Assembly (NCBI RefSeq): GCF_009669325.1
Contig: NZ_SZWE01000001.1
Location: 2,485,501 to 2,549,500 of the forward strand
DNA from: Roseovarius bejariae
GTDB lineage: Bacteria > Pseudomonadota > Alphaproteobacteria > Rhodobacterales > Rhodobacteraceae
Length of the DNA: 64,000 nt
Reading direction: 5' to 3'
The notes under the pieces are model-generated. The model was not told the origin of the DNA and did no database searches. It saw only the letters and a list, made by a program, of their open reading frames with translations. Shown piece by piece: positions 27,248 through 35,143 of this stretch. Made by a program: the position numbers and the translations under genes. Position 1 is the stretch's first letter, and each line of letters opens with the position of its first letter.

Positions 27248-28060
27248 ATGCGATTCCTAGCGCCATTCTTAGTGGGCATCATGATTTGTGTGACCGCCCC
27301 GGTGCAAGCGGATGATCCGCCACCTTTTCCCGAGTTCACCTTCAAGATGGGCAAGCCCCCCGAGAAGGGGACCAAGAAACGCATTACGGTTCAGATTGAA
27401 TCCGAGGTGGAACAGGCACCTCAAGCCGCAAACGACGCGCAGTCGCCCGTGGCAACACCTGCACTTGCAAAATACGCGTGGTTCTGGACGCAAGTTTCGC
27501 CGAAGCGGTCTGTTGATGGCGCTGAGCGACTGGGTCTTGCAATGCAGGCTCTTGGTGAGGGGCCGGACGGCGCCAAGGTCCGGTCGCCGAGGTTGCAGAC
27601 GGTGCAGGATATCGCCCGAACCCATGGCGCACAGATTTTGCAGGCCACTATCGGGTCGCGTGTCTCCCCCGCTTTGGCGCTTGCGGTGATCTCGGTTGAA
27701 TCGGGCGGCAAGCCTGCCGTGGTCAGCCAGAAGGGTGCGCAGGGGCTCATGCAGTTGATGCCGGACACGGCAGAGCGTTTCGGCGTCAACGATAGCCTGT
27801 CGCCCGCAGAGAACATCAAGGGCGGTGTGGCCTATCTTGATTGGCTGATGAAAGAGTTTGGCAATGATCCGGTTCTGGCGCTTGCCGGGTATAATGCCGG
27901 GGAAAACGCCGTTAAATCGCACGAGGGCGTGCCGCCCTTTGCCGAGACTCGCGATTATGTCCCCAAGGTTCTGGCCGCCTATGAGGTGGCGCGCAGTCTG
28001 TGCAAAACCCCGCCTGTCCTGAGCACCGACGCCTGCGCGCTGAACATCGCGATGAAATGA
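27248..28060 (+). CDS. Periplasmic lytic transglycosylase (SLT domain)
   Basis: 270 residues. A Sec signal peptide ends about residue 21 (PVQADD), followed by a low-complexity linker. The SLT domain starts near residue 128, with catalytic Glu151 in ALAVISVESGGKP. The family signatures KGAQGLMQLMPDTAERFGV and LALAGYNAGENAV follow. It cleaves peptidoglycan glycan strands to anhydro-muropeptides. Lytic transglycosylases are often encoded near envelope-spanning machines, and this one is divergent from the Flp-like pilin genes, so it may open the wall for the Tad pilus. That link is inference. Confidence 0.92.
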   Translation: MRFLAPFLVGIMICVTAPVQADDPPPFPEFTFKMGKPPEKGTKKRITVQIESEVEQAPQAANDAQSPVATPALAKYAWFWTQVSPKRSVDGAERLGLAMQALGEGPDGAKVRSPRLQTVQDIARTHGAQILQATIGSRVSPALALAVISVESGGKPAVVSQKGAQGLMQLMPDTAERFGVNDSLSPAENIKGGVAYLDWLMKEFGNDPVLALAGYNAGENAVKSHEGVPPFAETRDYVPKVLAAYEVARSLCKTPPVLSTDACALNIAMK

Positions 28061-28087
28061 AAACGGGCGGCCCCATGGGACCGCCCG
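28061..28087. terminator. Bidirectional terminator between the transglycosylase and scoB
   Basis: CGGGCGG (28064-28070) pairs with CCGCCCG (28081-28087), with three further G-C pairs possible inside. On the minus strand it is followed by TTTTCA, so it can end the CoA-transferase transcript. On the plus strand it starts directly at the transglycosylase stop. Confidence 0.65.
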
Positions 28088-28112
28088 CCATACAGTATAT
28101 ATATGCCGCTGT

Positions 28113-28739
28113 TCAGACGATGTTTGCCTCGGTCGCGGCGCGCAGGTCATCCTCGGAGACGCCGGGGGCGCATTCGACGATCTTCAAGCCACCCTCGACT
28201 ACATCGAGAACACCAAGGTTGGTGATGATGCGGTTTACCACGCCGGTACCGGTCAGCGGCAGGGTGCATTCCTTCAACAGTTTGCTGTCGCCGTGTTTGT
28301 TGGTGTGGTCCATGACCACCACCACACGGCCTACGCCAGCCACCAAATCCATCGCGCCGCCCATGCCCTTGACCAGCTTGCCGGGGATCATCCAGTTGGC
28401 CAGATCACCGTTTTCGGCCACTTCCATCGCACCAAGGATTGCCATGGCGATCTTGCCGCCACGGATCATGCCAAAGCTCATGGCGCTGTCGAAATACGAG
28501 GTATGCGGCAGTTCGGTGATGGTCTGCTTGCCCGCGTTGATGAGGTCGGGGTCGACCGCATCCTCGGTGGGGAAGGGGCCCATGCCCAGCATGCCGTTTT
28601 CCGATTGCAGCGTCACATGCACGCCTTCGGGGATAAAGTTGGGCACCAGTGTCGGGATGCCGATCCCGAGGTTCACATAGGTGCCGTCTTCGAGTTCTTG
28701 TGCCGCGCGGGCGGCCATTTCATTGCGATCCCATGCCAT
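28113..28739 (-). CDS. scoB: 3-oxoacid CoA-transferase subunit B
   Basis: 208 residues. The catalytic glutamate sits in [11 protein letters not shown], which forms the glutamyl-CoA thioester in class I CoA-transferases. The N-terminal [15 protein letters not shown] motif is also typical. With subunit A, encoded 3 bp upstream, it moves CoA from succinyl-CoA to acetoacetate (SCOT), feeding ketone bodies or PHB breakdown into acetyl-CoA. A 3-oxoadipate substrate (PcaJ) cannot be excluded, but no aromatic-catabolism genes are nearby. Confidence 0.9.
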   Translation of the reverse strand: MAWDRNEMAARAAQELEDGTYVNLGIGIPTLVPNFIPEGVHVTLQSENGMLGMGPFPTEDAVDPDLINAGKQTITELPHTSYFDSAMSFGMIRGGKIAMAILGAMEVAENGDLANWMIPGKLVKGMGGAMDLVAGVGRVVVVMDHTNKHGDSKLLKECTLPLTGTGVVNRIITNLGVLDVVEGGLKIVECAPGVSEDDLRAATEANIV

Positions 28740-28742
28740 GGT

Positions 28743-29438
28743 TCAGCCCTCCCGTACCGTGCGTTTCTCGATGCGCTTCTCGTGATCGCCTTGGATCAGG
28801 CGGTGCACGTAGATACCCGGCAGGTGGATGTTGTCGGGATCCAACTCACCGGGTTCGACGATTTCTTCGACTTCCATCACGCAGGTCTTGCCGCACATTG
28901 CGGCGGGCGGATTGAAGTTGCGCGCGGTCTTGCGGAAGATGGCGTTGCCGGTCGTGTCGGCCTTCCACGCCTTGACGATGCTGAGGTCGGCAAAGATGCC
29001 GCGTTCGAGGATATAGGTCTCGCCGTCGAAATCCTTATGCTCTTTACCCTCGGCAATCTGGGTGCCGACGCCGGTTTTCGTGTAGAAGCCCGGAATGCCC
29101 GCGCCACCGGCGCGCATACGCTCGGCCAGCGTGCCTTGGGGATTGAATTCAAGCTCAAGCTCGCCCGACAGGTATTGCTGCATGAAAGTGTCATTCTCGC
29201 CCACGTAGGAGCTGAGCATTTTCTTGACCTGACGGGTTTGCAGCAGAATACCGATGCCGAAATCGTCAACGCCCGCGTTGTTCGAGGCGAAGGTCAGGTT
29301 TTGAACGCCTGACTCCTTGATCGCCTGCAACAGAAGTTCGGGGATGCCGCACAGGCCAAAGCCGCCCGCCGCGATCAGCATGTCATCGCGCAACAGCCCG
29401 TCCAATGCCTCGGCAGCAGAGCCGTAGACCTTTTTCAT
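28743..29438 (-). CDS. scoA: 3-oxoacid CoA-transferase subunit A
   Basis: 231 residues. The CoA-binding glycine-rich motif is seen in IAAGGFGLCGIPELLLQAI. Later, GAGIPGFYTKTGVGTQIAEGKE and FADLSIVKAWKADTTGNAIFRKTARNFNP are signatures of the SCOT alpha subunit. It forms an operon with scoB, 3 bp apart. A hairpin at 29502-29530 separates it from topA on the same strand upstream, so this pair is probably transcribed on its own. Confidence 0.9.
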   Translation of the reverse strand: MKKVYGSAAEALDGLLRDDMLIAAGGFGLCGIPELLLQAIKESGVQNLTFASNNAGVDDFGIGILLQTRQVKKMLSSYVGENDTFMQQYLSGELELEFNPQGTLAERMRAGGAGIPGFYTKTGVGTQIAEGKEHKDFDGETYILERGIFADLSIVKAWKADTTGNAIFRKTARNFNPPAAMCGKTCVMEVEEIVEPGELDPDNIHLPGIYVHRLIQGDHEKRIEKRTVREG

Positions 29439-29501
29439 GGGGATACCTCCTTGGGAATACCGGTTCGAGGCAAGGTATGCGGGGCAAGGCAGGCAAGAGT
29501 C

Positions 29502-29530
29502 AACGCGCCCACCGCAAAGATGGGCGCGTT
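29502..29530 (-). terminator. Hairpin after topA
   Basis: AACGCGCCCA (29502-29511) pairs perfectly with TGGGCGCGTT (29521-29530) around nine bases. It lies 26 bp after the topA stop and 63 bp before the scoA start. It lacks a strong T-run on the minus strand, so termination strength is uncertain. Confidence 0.6.
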
Positions 29531-29556
29531 ATAGGATTACTACGTACGGCAGGCCG

Positions 29557-32118
29557 CTATTTCTTGGCCGTCGCTTTCTTTTTGGCGGGGGCTTTTTTGC
29601 CTTTACCCTTCTTGGCGGCCTTTTCGGCAATCAGGTTCACGGCCATTTCCATGGTCACGTCTGCCGGGTCGGTATCCTTGGGCAGGGTCGCGTTGACCTT
29701 CTCCCATTTCACGTAGGGGCCATAGCGGCCATCCATGACGTTAACGGGCCCGCCGGATTCAGGATGTTCGCCCAGTTCCTTGATCGGTTTGGCCGCAGCA
29801 CCACGCCCGCCGCGACCCGGATTGGCACGCTTTTCGGCCAGAAGTTCGACCGCGTGGTTCATGCCGATTTCGAACACCTCCTGGAATTCCTTGAGGTTCA
29901 CATAGACCGGTTTCGCATCCTCGGGGCCTTGGTGCATGACATAGGGGCCAAATCGGCCAAGGTTGGATTTCACCGCCCCACCGTCGGGGTGTTCGCCAAT
30001 CACACGCGGCAGGGTCAGCAGCGTCAGCGCCTTTTCAAGCGTCATATCATCGGGCGACCAGCCGGGCAGGAAGGCACCCTTGGCCTTGGGGAGCGAGGCG
30101 CGCGGGGGTTTCTTATTCTCGGGCGTAGGTTCGCCGCGTTGCACATAAGGCCCAAAGCGCCCGGCCTTGAGCCATATCTCATCCTCGCCATCGTGGCCAA
30201 GCAGGCGCTCGTCCCCATCGGCCCCTTCGCCAGCGATGGGGCGGGTATAGGTGCATTCAGGGTAATTCCCACAGCCTACGAAGCCACCGGTGCGCGAGGT
30301 TTTCAGGTGCAGTTTGCCTTCCCCACATTTGGGGCAAATCCGTGGGTCCGAGCCATCCTCGCGCGGCGGATAAAGCTGATCGGCCAGGGCCTCGTCCAGC
30401 ACATCCAGTACCTCGGTGATACGCAATTCCGAGGTTTCGGCAATAGCCGCCGAGAAATCGCGCCAGAAGCGGGCGAGTACCTGTTTATAGTCCACATCGC
30501 CCGCGCTGACCTTATCAAGCTCGTCTTCGAGGTTGGCGGTGAATTCATAACCCACGTATTTGCGGAAGAAATTCAGCAGGAAAATCGTGACGATCCGGCC
30601 CTTGTCCTCGGGGATCAGGCGGTTCTTGTCCTTGCGGACATACTCGCGGTCCTGAATCGTGGTGACGATGCTTGCATAGGTCGAGGGCCGCCCGATGCCG
30701 AGTTCTTCCATTTTCTTGACCAGTGTCGCCTCGGTATAGCGCGGCGGCGGCTGGGTGAAGTGTTGTTCGGGACTGACCTTGCGTTTGTCGGTTGCGTCGC
30801 CCTGCGTGATCTGGGGCAGGCGGCGGTCGTCGTCATCGACGACGGTATCGTCGCGGCCTTCCTCGTAGACCTTCATGAAGCCGTCGAACAGCACCACCTG
30901 ACCCGTGGCACGAAGGCCCACCTGACCATCCTGACTGGTTATATCAACGGTGGTGCGCTCCATTCGCGCCGCTTCCATCTGACAGGCCAGCGTGCGTTTC
31001 CAGATCAAATCATACAGCTTGCGTTGATCGGATTCGGTCACCTTGATCTGGCTTGCATCGCGCGTCATGTCCGTGGGGCGGATACATTCGTGCGCTTCTT
31101 GGGCGTTCTTGGCCTTGTTTTTATACATCCGCGGAGAGCCGGGCACATATTCCTTGCCATAGCGGTCGGCGATCGCGTCACGTGCGGCATGGACGGCCTC
31201 TGGGGCCATGTCGATGCCGTCGGTTCGCATGTAGGTAATGAGACCCGCTTCATAGAGGCGCTGTGCGGCGCTCATGGTTTGGCGTGCGCCCATGCCGAAC
31301 TTGCGGCTGGCCTCTTGTTGCAGGGTCGAAGTCATGAAGGGGGGCGAGGGGTTGCGGCTGGTGGGCTTGGCCTCGACCGAGGCGACCTTGAGGTCACGCG
31401 AATTGATCGCCTGAACCGCCAGTTCGGCCTGCGTTTCGTTCTCGATGTCGTATTTATCAAGCTTCTTGCCCGCAAGAACGGTCAGGCGCGCTTCGAATTC
31501 CTGCCCTCGGGGCGTGGCTAGAAGCGCTTTGACCGACCAGTATTCGCGCGGCTTGAAGGCCTCGATCTCCATCTCGCGTTCGACGATCAGGCGCAGGCAG
31601 ACCGATTGCACCCGGCCCGCCGATTTTGCACCGGGCAACTTGCGCCAAAGCACGGGGCTCAGGTTGAAGCCTACGAGGTAATCCAGCGCGCGGCGGGCGA
31701 GGTAGGCCTCGACAAGGTCCTGATCGACTTCGCGGGGGTTCTGCATGGCCTCGGTGACGGCGGACTTGGTGATGGCGTTGAACACCACGCGGGAAACCGG
31801 GGTGTCCTTCTTGATGGCGCGGCGTTTGCGCAGGGCCTCTTCAAGGTGCCAACTGATCGCTTCGCCTTCGCGGTCGGGGTCGGTCGCGAGGATCAGGGCG
31901 TTGTCGTCTTTCAGGGCGTCGGCGATGGCTTTGACATGCTTGCGGGAGTCGTATCCGACCTCCCACTTCATCTCGAAATCATGCTCGGTATCGACCGATC
32001 CGTCCTTGGGCGGAAGATCACGGACGTGACCATAGGAGGCAAGAACCGTATAGTCGGACCCCAAATATTTGTTGATTGTCTTGGCCTTAGCCGGGGATTC
32101 GACAACGACAACGGGCAT
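29557..32118 (-). CDS. topA: DNA topoisomerase I (type IA)
   Basis: 853 residues. The Toprim domain starts at VVVVESPAKAKTINKYLG, with the DPDREGE acidic triad near 80-86. The active tyrosine is Tyr296 in GLITYMRTDG. The C-terminus has one intact four-cysteine zinc ribbon (CPKCGEG to CGNYPEC). This is followed by at least three degenerate repeats without cysteines (GRFGPYV or GRYGPYV), then a Lys/Ala-rich tail. TopA relaxes negative supercoils in the cytoplasm. The domain plan is the alphaproteobacterial one. Confidence 0.97.
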   Translation of the reverse strand: MPVVVVESPAKAKTINKYLGSDYTVLASYGHVRDLPPKDGSVDTEHDFEMKWEVGYDSRKHVKAIADALKDDNALILATDPDREGEAISWHLEEALRKRRAIKKDTPVSRVVFNAITKSAVTEAMQNPREVDQDLVEAYLARRALDYLVGFNLSPVLWRKLPGAKSAGRVQSVCLRLIVEREMEIEAFKPREYWSVKALLATPRGQEFEARLTVLAGKKLDKYDIENETQAELAVQAINSRDLKVASVEAKPTSRNPSPPFMTSTLQQEASRKFGMGARQTMSAAQRLYEAGLITYMRTDGIDMAPEAVHAARDAIADRYGKEYVPGSPRMYKNKAKNAQEAHECIRPTDMTRDASQIKVTESDQRKLYDLIWKRTLACQMEAARMERTTVDITSQDGQVGLRATGQVVLFDGFMKVYEEGRDDTVVDDDDRRLPQITQGDATDKRKVSPEQHFTQPPPRYTEATLVKKMEELGIGRPSTYASIVTTIQDREYVRKDKNRLIPEDKGRIVTIFLLNFFRKYVGYEFTANLEDELDKVSAGDVDYKQVLARFWRDFSAAIAETSELRITEVLDVLDEALADQLYPPREDGSDPRICPKCGEGKLHLKTSRTGGFVGCGNYPECTYTRPIAGEGADGDERLLGHDGEDEIWLKAGRFGPYVQRGEPTPENKKPPRASLPKAKGAFLPGWSPDDMTLEKALTLLTLPRVIGEHPDGGAVKSNLGRFGPYVMHQGPEDAKPVYVNLKEFQEVFEIGMNHAVELLAEKRANPGRGGRGAAAKPIKELGEHPESGGPVNVMDGRYGPYVKWEKVNATLPKDTDPADVTMEMAVNLIAEKAAKKGKGKKAPAKKKATAKK

Positions 32119-32259
32119 GAAAACTCCTTTCGACTCACAGAGAGCGACTTATGGCGTCGGACCATGTGGGGTGGCAAGGGGAATTGTCAACGCAGGTTAT
32201 CGCAGGCTTGTCTGAGGGGCGTGGGCAGGTCATGGTTGTACCAATCAAGGGAGAGAGTG

Positions 32260-32691
32260 ATGCGTCGATTGGCATTTTTCTTAGCAGTCCTCATGCCCGG
32301 GATGGGCTGGGCATGGGAGGAGCCACAGCGCGGAACGGACACCCGAAGCGCCTTGATGGATGCGCTGCGACCCCATGCCGAATGGATGCTGGGTAAGCCG
32401 GTGGAGTTTGTAGTGCATAGCCTACGGCGATCTGGTGATGTCGGTTTTGCCAGTGTCAGGGCGCAGCGTCCCGGCGGTGGGATGATTGAGATTGCGCGGA
32501 CGCCGGGGGCAAAGCGGGGGCAGTTGGATGCCGAGTTTATGGACGGCAGCAGTTTGCAGGCGCTTTACCGCAAGTCAGGCAAGACATGGGTGGCGGTACA
32601 TTGGGCCATTGGGGCCACCGATGTTTGGTATGCCGACCCTGCGTTTTGCCCGGAATATCAAGCGGTTATTCCTGAGGTTTGCGGCGGTTAG
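32260..32691 (+). CDS. Secreted protein of unknown function
   Basis: 143 residues from ATG 32260, with AAGGGAGAG upstream. A signal peptide ends at about residue 19 (GMGWAWEE). The mature protein is about 124 residues, has no obvious repeats, and contains KPVEFVVHSLRRSGDVGFASV and a tail with two cysteines (FCPEY, EVCGG) that could form a disulfide. It looks like a small periplasmic protein. It is divergent from topA and overlaps the convergent dprA stop by 4 bp. I do not recognise the family. Confidence 0.7.
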   Translation: MRRLAFFLAVLMPGMGWAWEEPQRGTDTRSALMDALRPHAEWMLGKPVEFVVHSLRRSGDVGFASVRAQRPGGGMIEIARTPGAKRGQLDAEFMDGSSLQALYRKSGKTWVAVHWAIGATDVWYADPAFCPEYQAVIPEVCGG

Positions 32692-33863
32692 CCAGCCTTT
32701 GAGGCCGCAAGGCTCAGCAAGCCGCCAGCATGGCGGCGGATGCTACCATCAAGTTCGAGATCGGTGAGTACGGGAGAGATATTCGCGGCAGGCGCCTTGA
32801 GGTCTCGGATCAGCTGATCCTCGGCCAAGGGGGAAGGGCCGAGCCGGTCAAGGATCTTCTGGTGCAGGGCGGCGGTGTCTTGCAGGCTTCGCTTGGGTGG
32901 CGCGGTCCGCGGTGGTGGGTCGAGCGGTATTTCCGCCTGTTTTCCAAGGTCTTGGATGGTATTTTGTACGGGCCCAAGGACTTCGATTACATCTTCCGCA
33001 TTACGCACCAGATGTGCCCCGTCACGTATCAACATATTGCAGCCCGAAGCACGGGCATCGAAGGGGTGGCCGGGCACCGCCAGCACCTCTCGGCCCTGAT
33101 CAAGGGCGGTGCGGGCGGTGATCAAACTACCGGATTTGGCGGCGGCTTCGACCACGATGGTTGCGCGGCACAACCCGCTTATGATCCTGTTTCTGCGAGG
33201 GAAATGGCGCGCTTGGGGCACCATTCCCAGGGGTTGCTCTGACAGGCGTAACCCGGTTTTGGCGATGTCTTCTGCCAATCGTGTGTTTTCGGCGGGGTAC
33301 ATGACATCGACGCCTCCGGCCAATACGGCCACGGTGCCGGTGTCGAGCGTGGCGGCATGTGCGGCAGTATCGATGCCGCGGGCCAGACCAGAGACCACGA
33401 TAAACCCTTTCGCGGTCAGGTCTGCGGCAAGGCCTTTGGCCATGCGCTGACCTAGGGAAGAGGCATTGCGCGCGCCCACCATGGCCACAAGAGGGTGGCC
33501 AAGAATATCCATGTTGCCGATTGCCCACAGGATCGGGGGCGCGTCGGAAATTTCGGCCAATTCAAGGGGATAGAGAGGATCCCCTATGCAAAGCATTCGT
33601 GCCCCGGCCTGTTGGGCCGCGTGTAGTTCGGCACGGGCCACGCCCTCTGGGCAGACCTCGTATTTTTCGACACCTGCGGCTTTGGCGACCTCTGGCAAAG
33701 CGGCAAGCGCCGCCTTTGCCGTTCCGTGTTCTTTCATCAGCCGATGAAAGGTGGAGGGACCAACACGGCGAGATCGCAAGAGGCGAAGCCACGACACCCG
33801 ATCATCTTCCGTGGTGGGTGGGAGTGGGGGGTGAGTGGAAGGATGTGTATCCTCGGTCATCAT
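32688..33863 (-). CDS. dprA: DprA, DNA-processing protein
   Basis: 391 residues from ATG 33863, where AAGGCGGAG is well placed; the open frame runs 45 codons further but without a start signal. The order is an N-terminal helical SAM-like region (VSWLRLLRSRRVGPSTFHRL), then the Rossmann domain (MVGARNASSLGQRM, VVSGLARGIDTAAHAATL, GLCRATIVVEAAAKSGSL), then a C-terminal winged helix. DprA loads RecA onto incoming single-stranded DNA. In Rhodobacter it is needed to receive gene transfer agent DNA and is CtrA-controlled; a CtrA-like site precedes this gene. Confidence 0.94.
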   Translation of the reverse strand: MMTEDTHPSTHPPLPPTTEDDRVSWLRLLRSRRVGPSTFHRLMKEHGTAKAALAALPEVAKAAGVEKYEVCPEGVARAELHAAQQAGARMLCIGDPLYPLELAEISDAPPILWAIGNMDILGHPLVAMVGARNASSLGQRMAKGLAADLTAKGFIVVSGLARGIDTAAHAATLDTGTVAVLAGGVDVMYPAENTRLAEDIAKTGLRLSEQPLGMVPQARHFPRRNRIISGLCRATIVVEAAAKSGSLITARTALDQGREVLAVPGHPFDARASGCNMLIRDGAHLVRNAEDVIEVLGPVQNTIQDLGKQAEIPLDPPPRTAPPKRSLQDTAALHQKILDRLGPSPLAEDQLIRDLKAPAANISPVLTDLELDGSIRRHAGGLLSLAASKAG

Positions 33864-33901
33864 GGCTCCGCCTTCTTGCAAAACCACTATTGAGCGAGGC
33901 C

Positions 33902-33920
33902 GGTTAATGGAGGGTAAACC
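33902..33920 (-). promoter_or_regulatory. CtrA-like binding site upstream of dprA
   Basis: On the minus strand the sequence reads TTTA, seven bases, TTAA, flanked by GG and CC (symmetrical GGTT...AACC ends). This is one mismatch from the CtrA consensus TTAA-N7-TTAA. It is 39-57 bp upstream of the dprA start codon, a suitable promoter position. Control of dprA by CtrA is established in Rhodobacter capsulatus; its operation here is inferred. Confidence 0.5.
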
Positions 33921-34006
33921 AAAAACAGCTGAATCGAAGTTTTTTCGGATACTGCCCATAGTGCATTGAAAAATATAATTAATTATCTGTGGGCGCATAC
34001 CGTCAT

Positions 34007-34050
34007 CTTGTCGGTGTCACGTCGGTATTTCGTCAGTATCGCATCGGTAC
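34007..34050. repeat. Four imperfect 11-bp tandem repeats
   Basis: Units are CTTGTCGGTGT, CACGTCGGTAT, TTCGTCAGTAT and CGCATCGGTAC, sharing the core GTCGGTAT. The 11-bp period is close to one helical turn. The first two units resemble a stretch inside the lhr gene (13695-13717) at 21 of 23 positions. Confidence 0.55.
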
Positions 34051-34191
34051 CGCTTGGCAAAACACAGGAAGGGCCGAAAATATGAACGGGGCGCGCGATT
34101 TGACGGCGTATTGCGCAAGAAACGGGTCGTGCCGGCGACGTGGGCCGGAATAGGCATCATTCATCAATCGCACCAATCGGCCAGTATTACG

Positions 34192-35124
34192 ATGACAAAG
34201 CAAGCCGTGCAAAAACTGGATATGACGTCTGCCTTCATGCTCGTGTCGCTTGCGGCGGTTTGGGGCGGATCGTTCTTTTTCGCGGAGGTCGCCCTGACCG
34301 AGGTGCCGCCGCTCACCATCACCTTTTACAGGGTCGTCCTTGCGGTGCCGATCCTTGCCTCGATTGTTCATCTGCAGGGCGTGACCCTTCCTCGATCTGT
34401 GCGGGTCTGGGGGGCGTACCTGATTATGGGAGCGCTCAACAACGCTATTCCCTTTTCATTGATTTTCTGGGGACAGACGCGCATCGACAGCGGTCTGGCG
34501 TCAATCCTCAACGGGACGACAGCCGTTTTCGCGGCCTTGCTGGCGGGGCTGCTTCTGGCCGACGAACCTTTGAGCAAGAAGAAAGTTGTCGGTGCGGCGC
34601 TGGGTCTGGCGGGGGTGGCGTATATCATGGGGCCCGAAGCCTTGAACGGCCTCAATCCCGGCAACTTGGCGCAGCTGGCGGTCTTGGGGGCGGCCCTGTC
34701 TTATGCGCTGGCCGGTGTCTGGGGGCGACGGGCGCTGGCCGGGCAGCCGCCATTGGTGAATGCCTTGGGGATGCTGATCGGTAGCAGCCTGTTGATGGCG
34801 CCTGTTGTCATAATGGTGGATGGCCTGCCATCCCCGGACCTGTCTTGGCGGGTCTGGAGTGCGTTGATCGGCGTTGCATCCCTGTCCACGGCTTTTGCCT
34901 ATGTCCTGTATTTTGCCATTCTTGGCCGGGCGGGGGCGGCCAACCTGCTTTTGGTGACGTTGCTTATTCCGCCCTTCGCGATTGGACTTGGCGCGGCTTT
35001 CCTTGGTGAAAGGATGGGGCCGCAGGCCTGGATCGGGTTTGCAATCATCGCGCTGGGCATCTCGGTGACCGATGGGCGGTTGTTCTCCCGGCGGTTGGCG
35101 CGCACGACGATCCCGAAACCCTGA
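34192..35124 (+). CDS. DMT-superfamily exporter (EamA domains)
   Basis: 310 residues from ATG 34192; the frame is open further upstream, but family N-termini fit this start. Ten hydrophobic helices form two EamA repeats: the first from AFMLVSLAAVWGGSFFFAEV to VAYIMGPEAL, the second from LGAALSYALAGVWGRRAL to IIALGISVTDG. Such transporters export amino acids or other small metabolites across the inner membrane; the substrate cannot be read from sequence. It is divergent from dprA and convergent with tldD. Confidence 0.87.
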   Translation: MTKQAVQKLDMTSAFMLVSLAAVWGGSFFFAEVALTEVPPLTITFYRVVLAVPILASIVHLQGVTLPRSVRVWGAYLIMGALNNAIPFSLIFWGQTRIDSGLASILNGTTAVFAALLAGLLLADEPLSKKKVVGAALGLAGVAYIMGPEALNGLNPGNLAQLAVLGAALSYALAGVWGRRALAGQPPLVNALGMLIGSSLLMAPVVIMVDGLPSPDLSWRVWSALIGVASLSTAFAYVLYFAILGRAGAANLLLVTLLIPPFAIGLGAAFLGERMGPQAWIGFAIIALGISVTDGRLFSRRLARTTIPKP

Positions 35125-35143
35125 TAAGAGAAGGGGCGGTTGT

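Larger units (their letters stand above)
33864..34191. other. 328-bp intergenic region with CtrA-like site, AT palindrome and 11-bp tandem repeat
   Basis: No gene seen. From left to right it holds a TTAA-N7-TAAA motif (33904-33918), the perfect 12-bp palindrome ATAATTAATTAT (33975-33986), and four tandem 11-bp units (34007-34050). Divergent promoters for dprA and the DMT exporter must lie here; their -10 and -35 boxes are not clear. Confidence 0.6.

Noticed and set aside
32119..32259. TTGACA on the minus strand (about 32178-32183) as a topA promoter
   Set aside because: No acceptable -10 box occurs at 16-18 bp; only CACATG-like sequences are found, so the match is likely chance.
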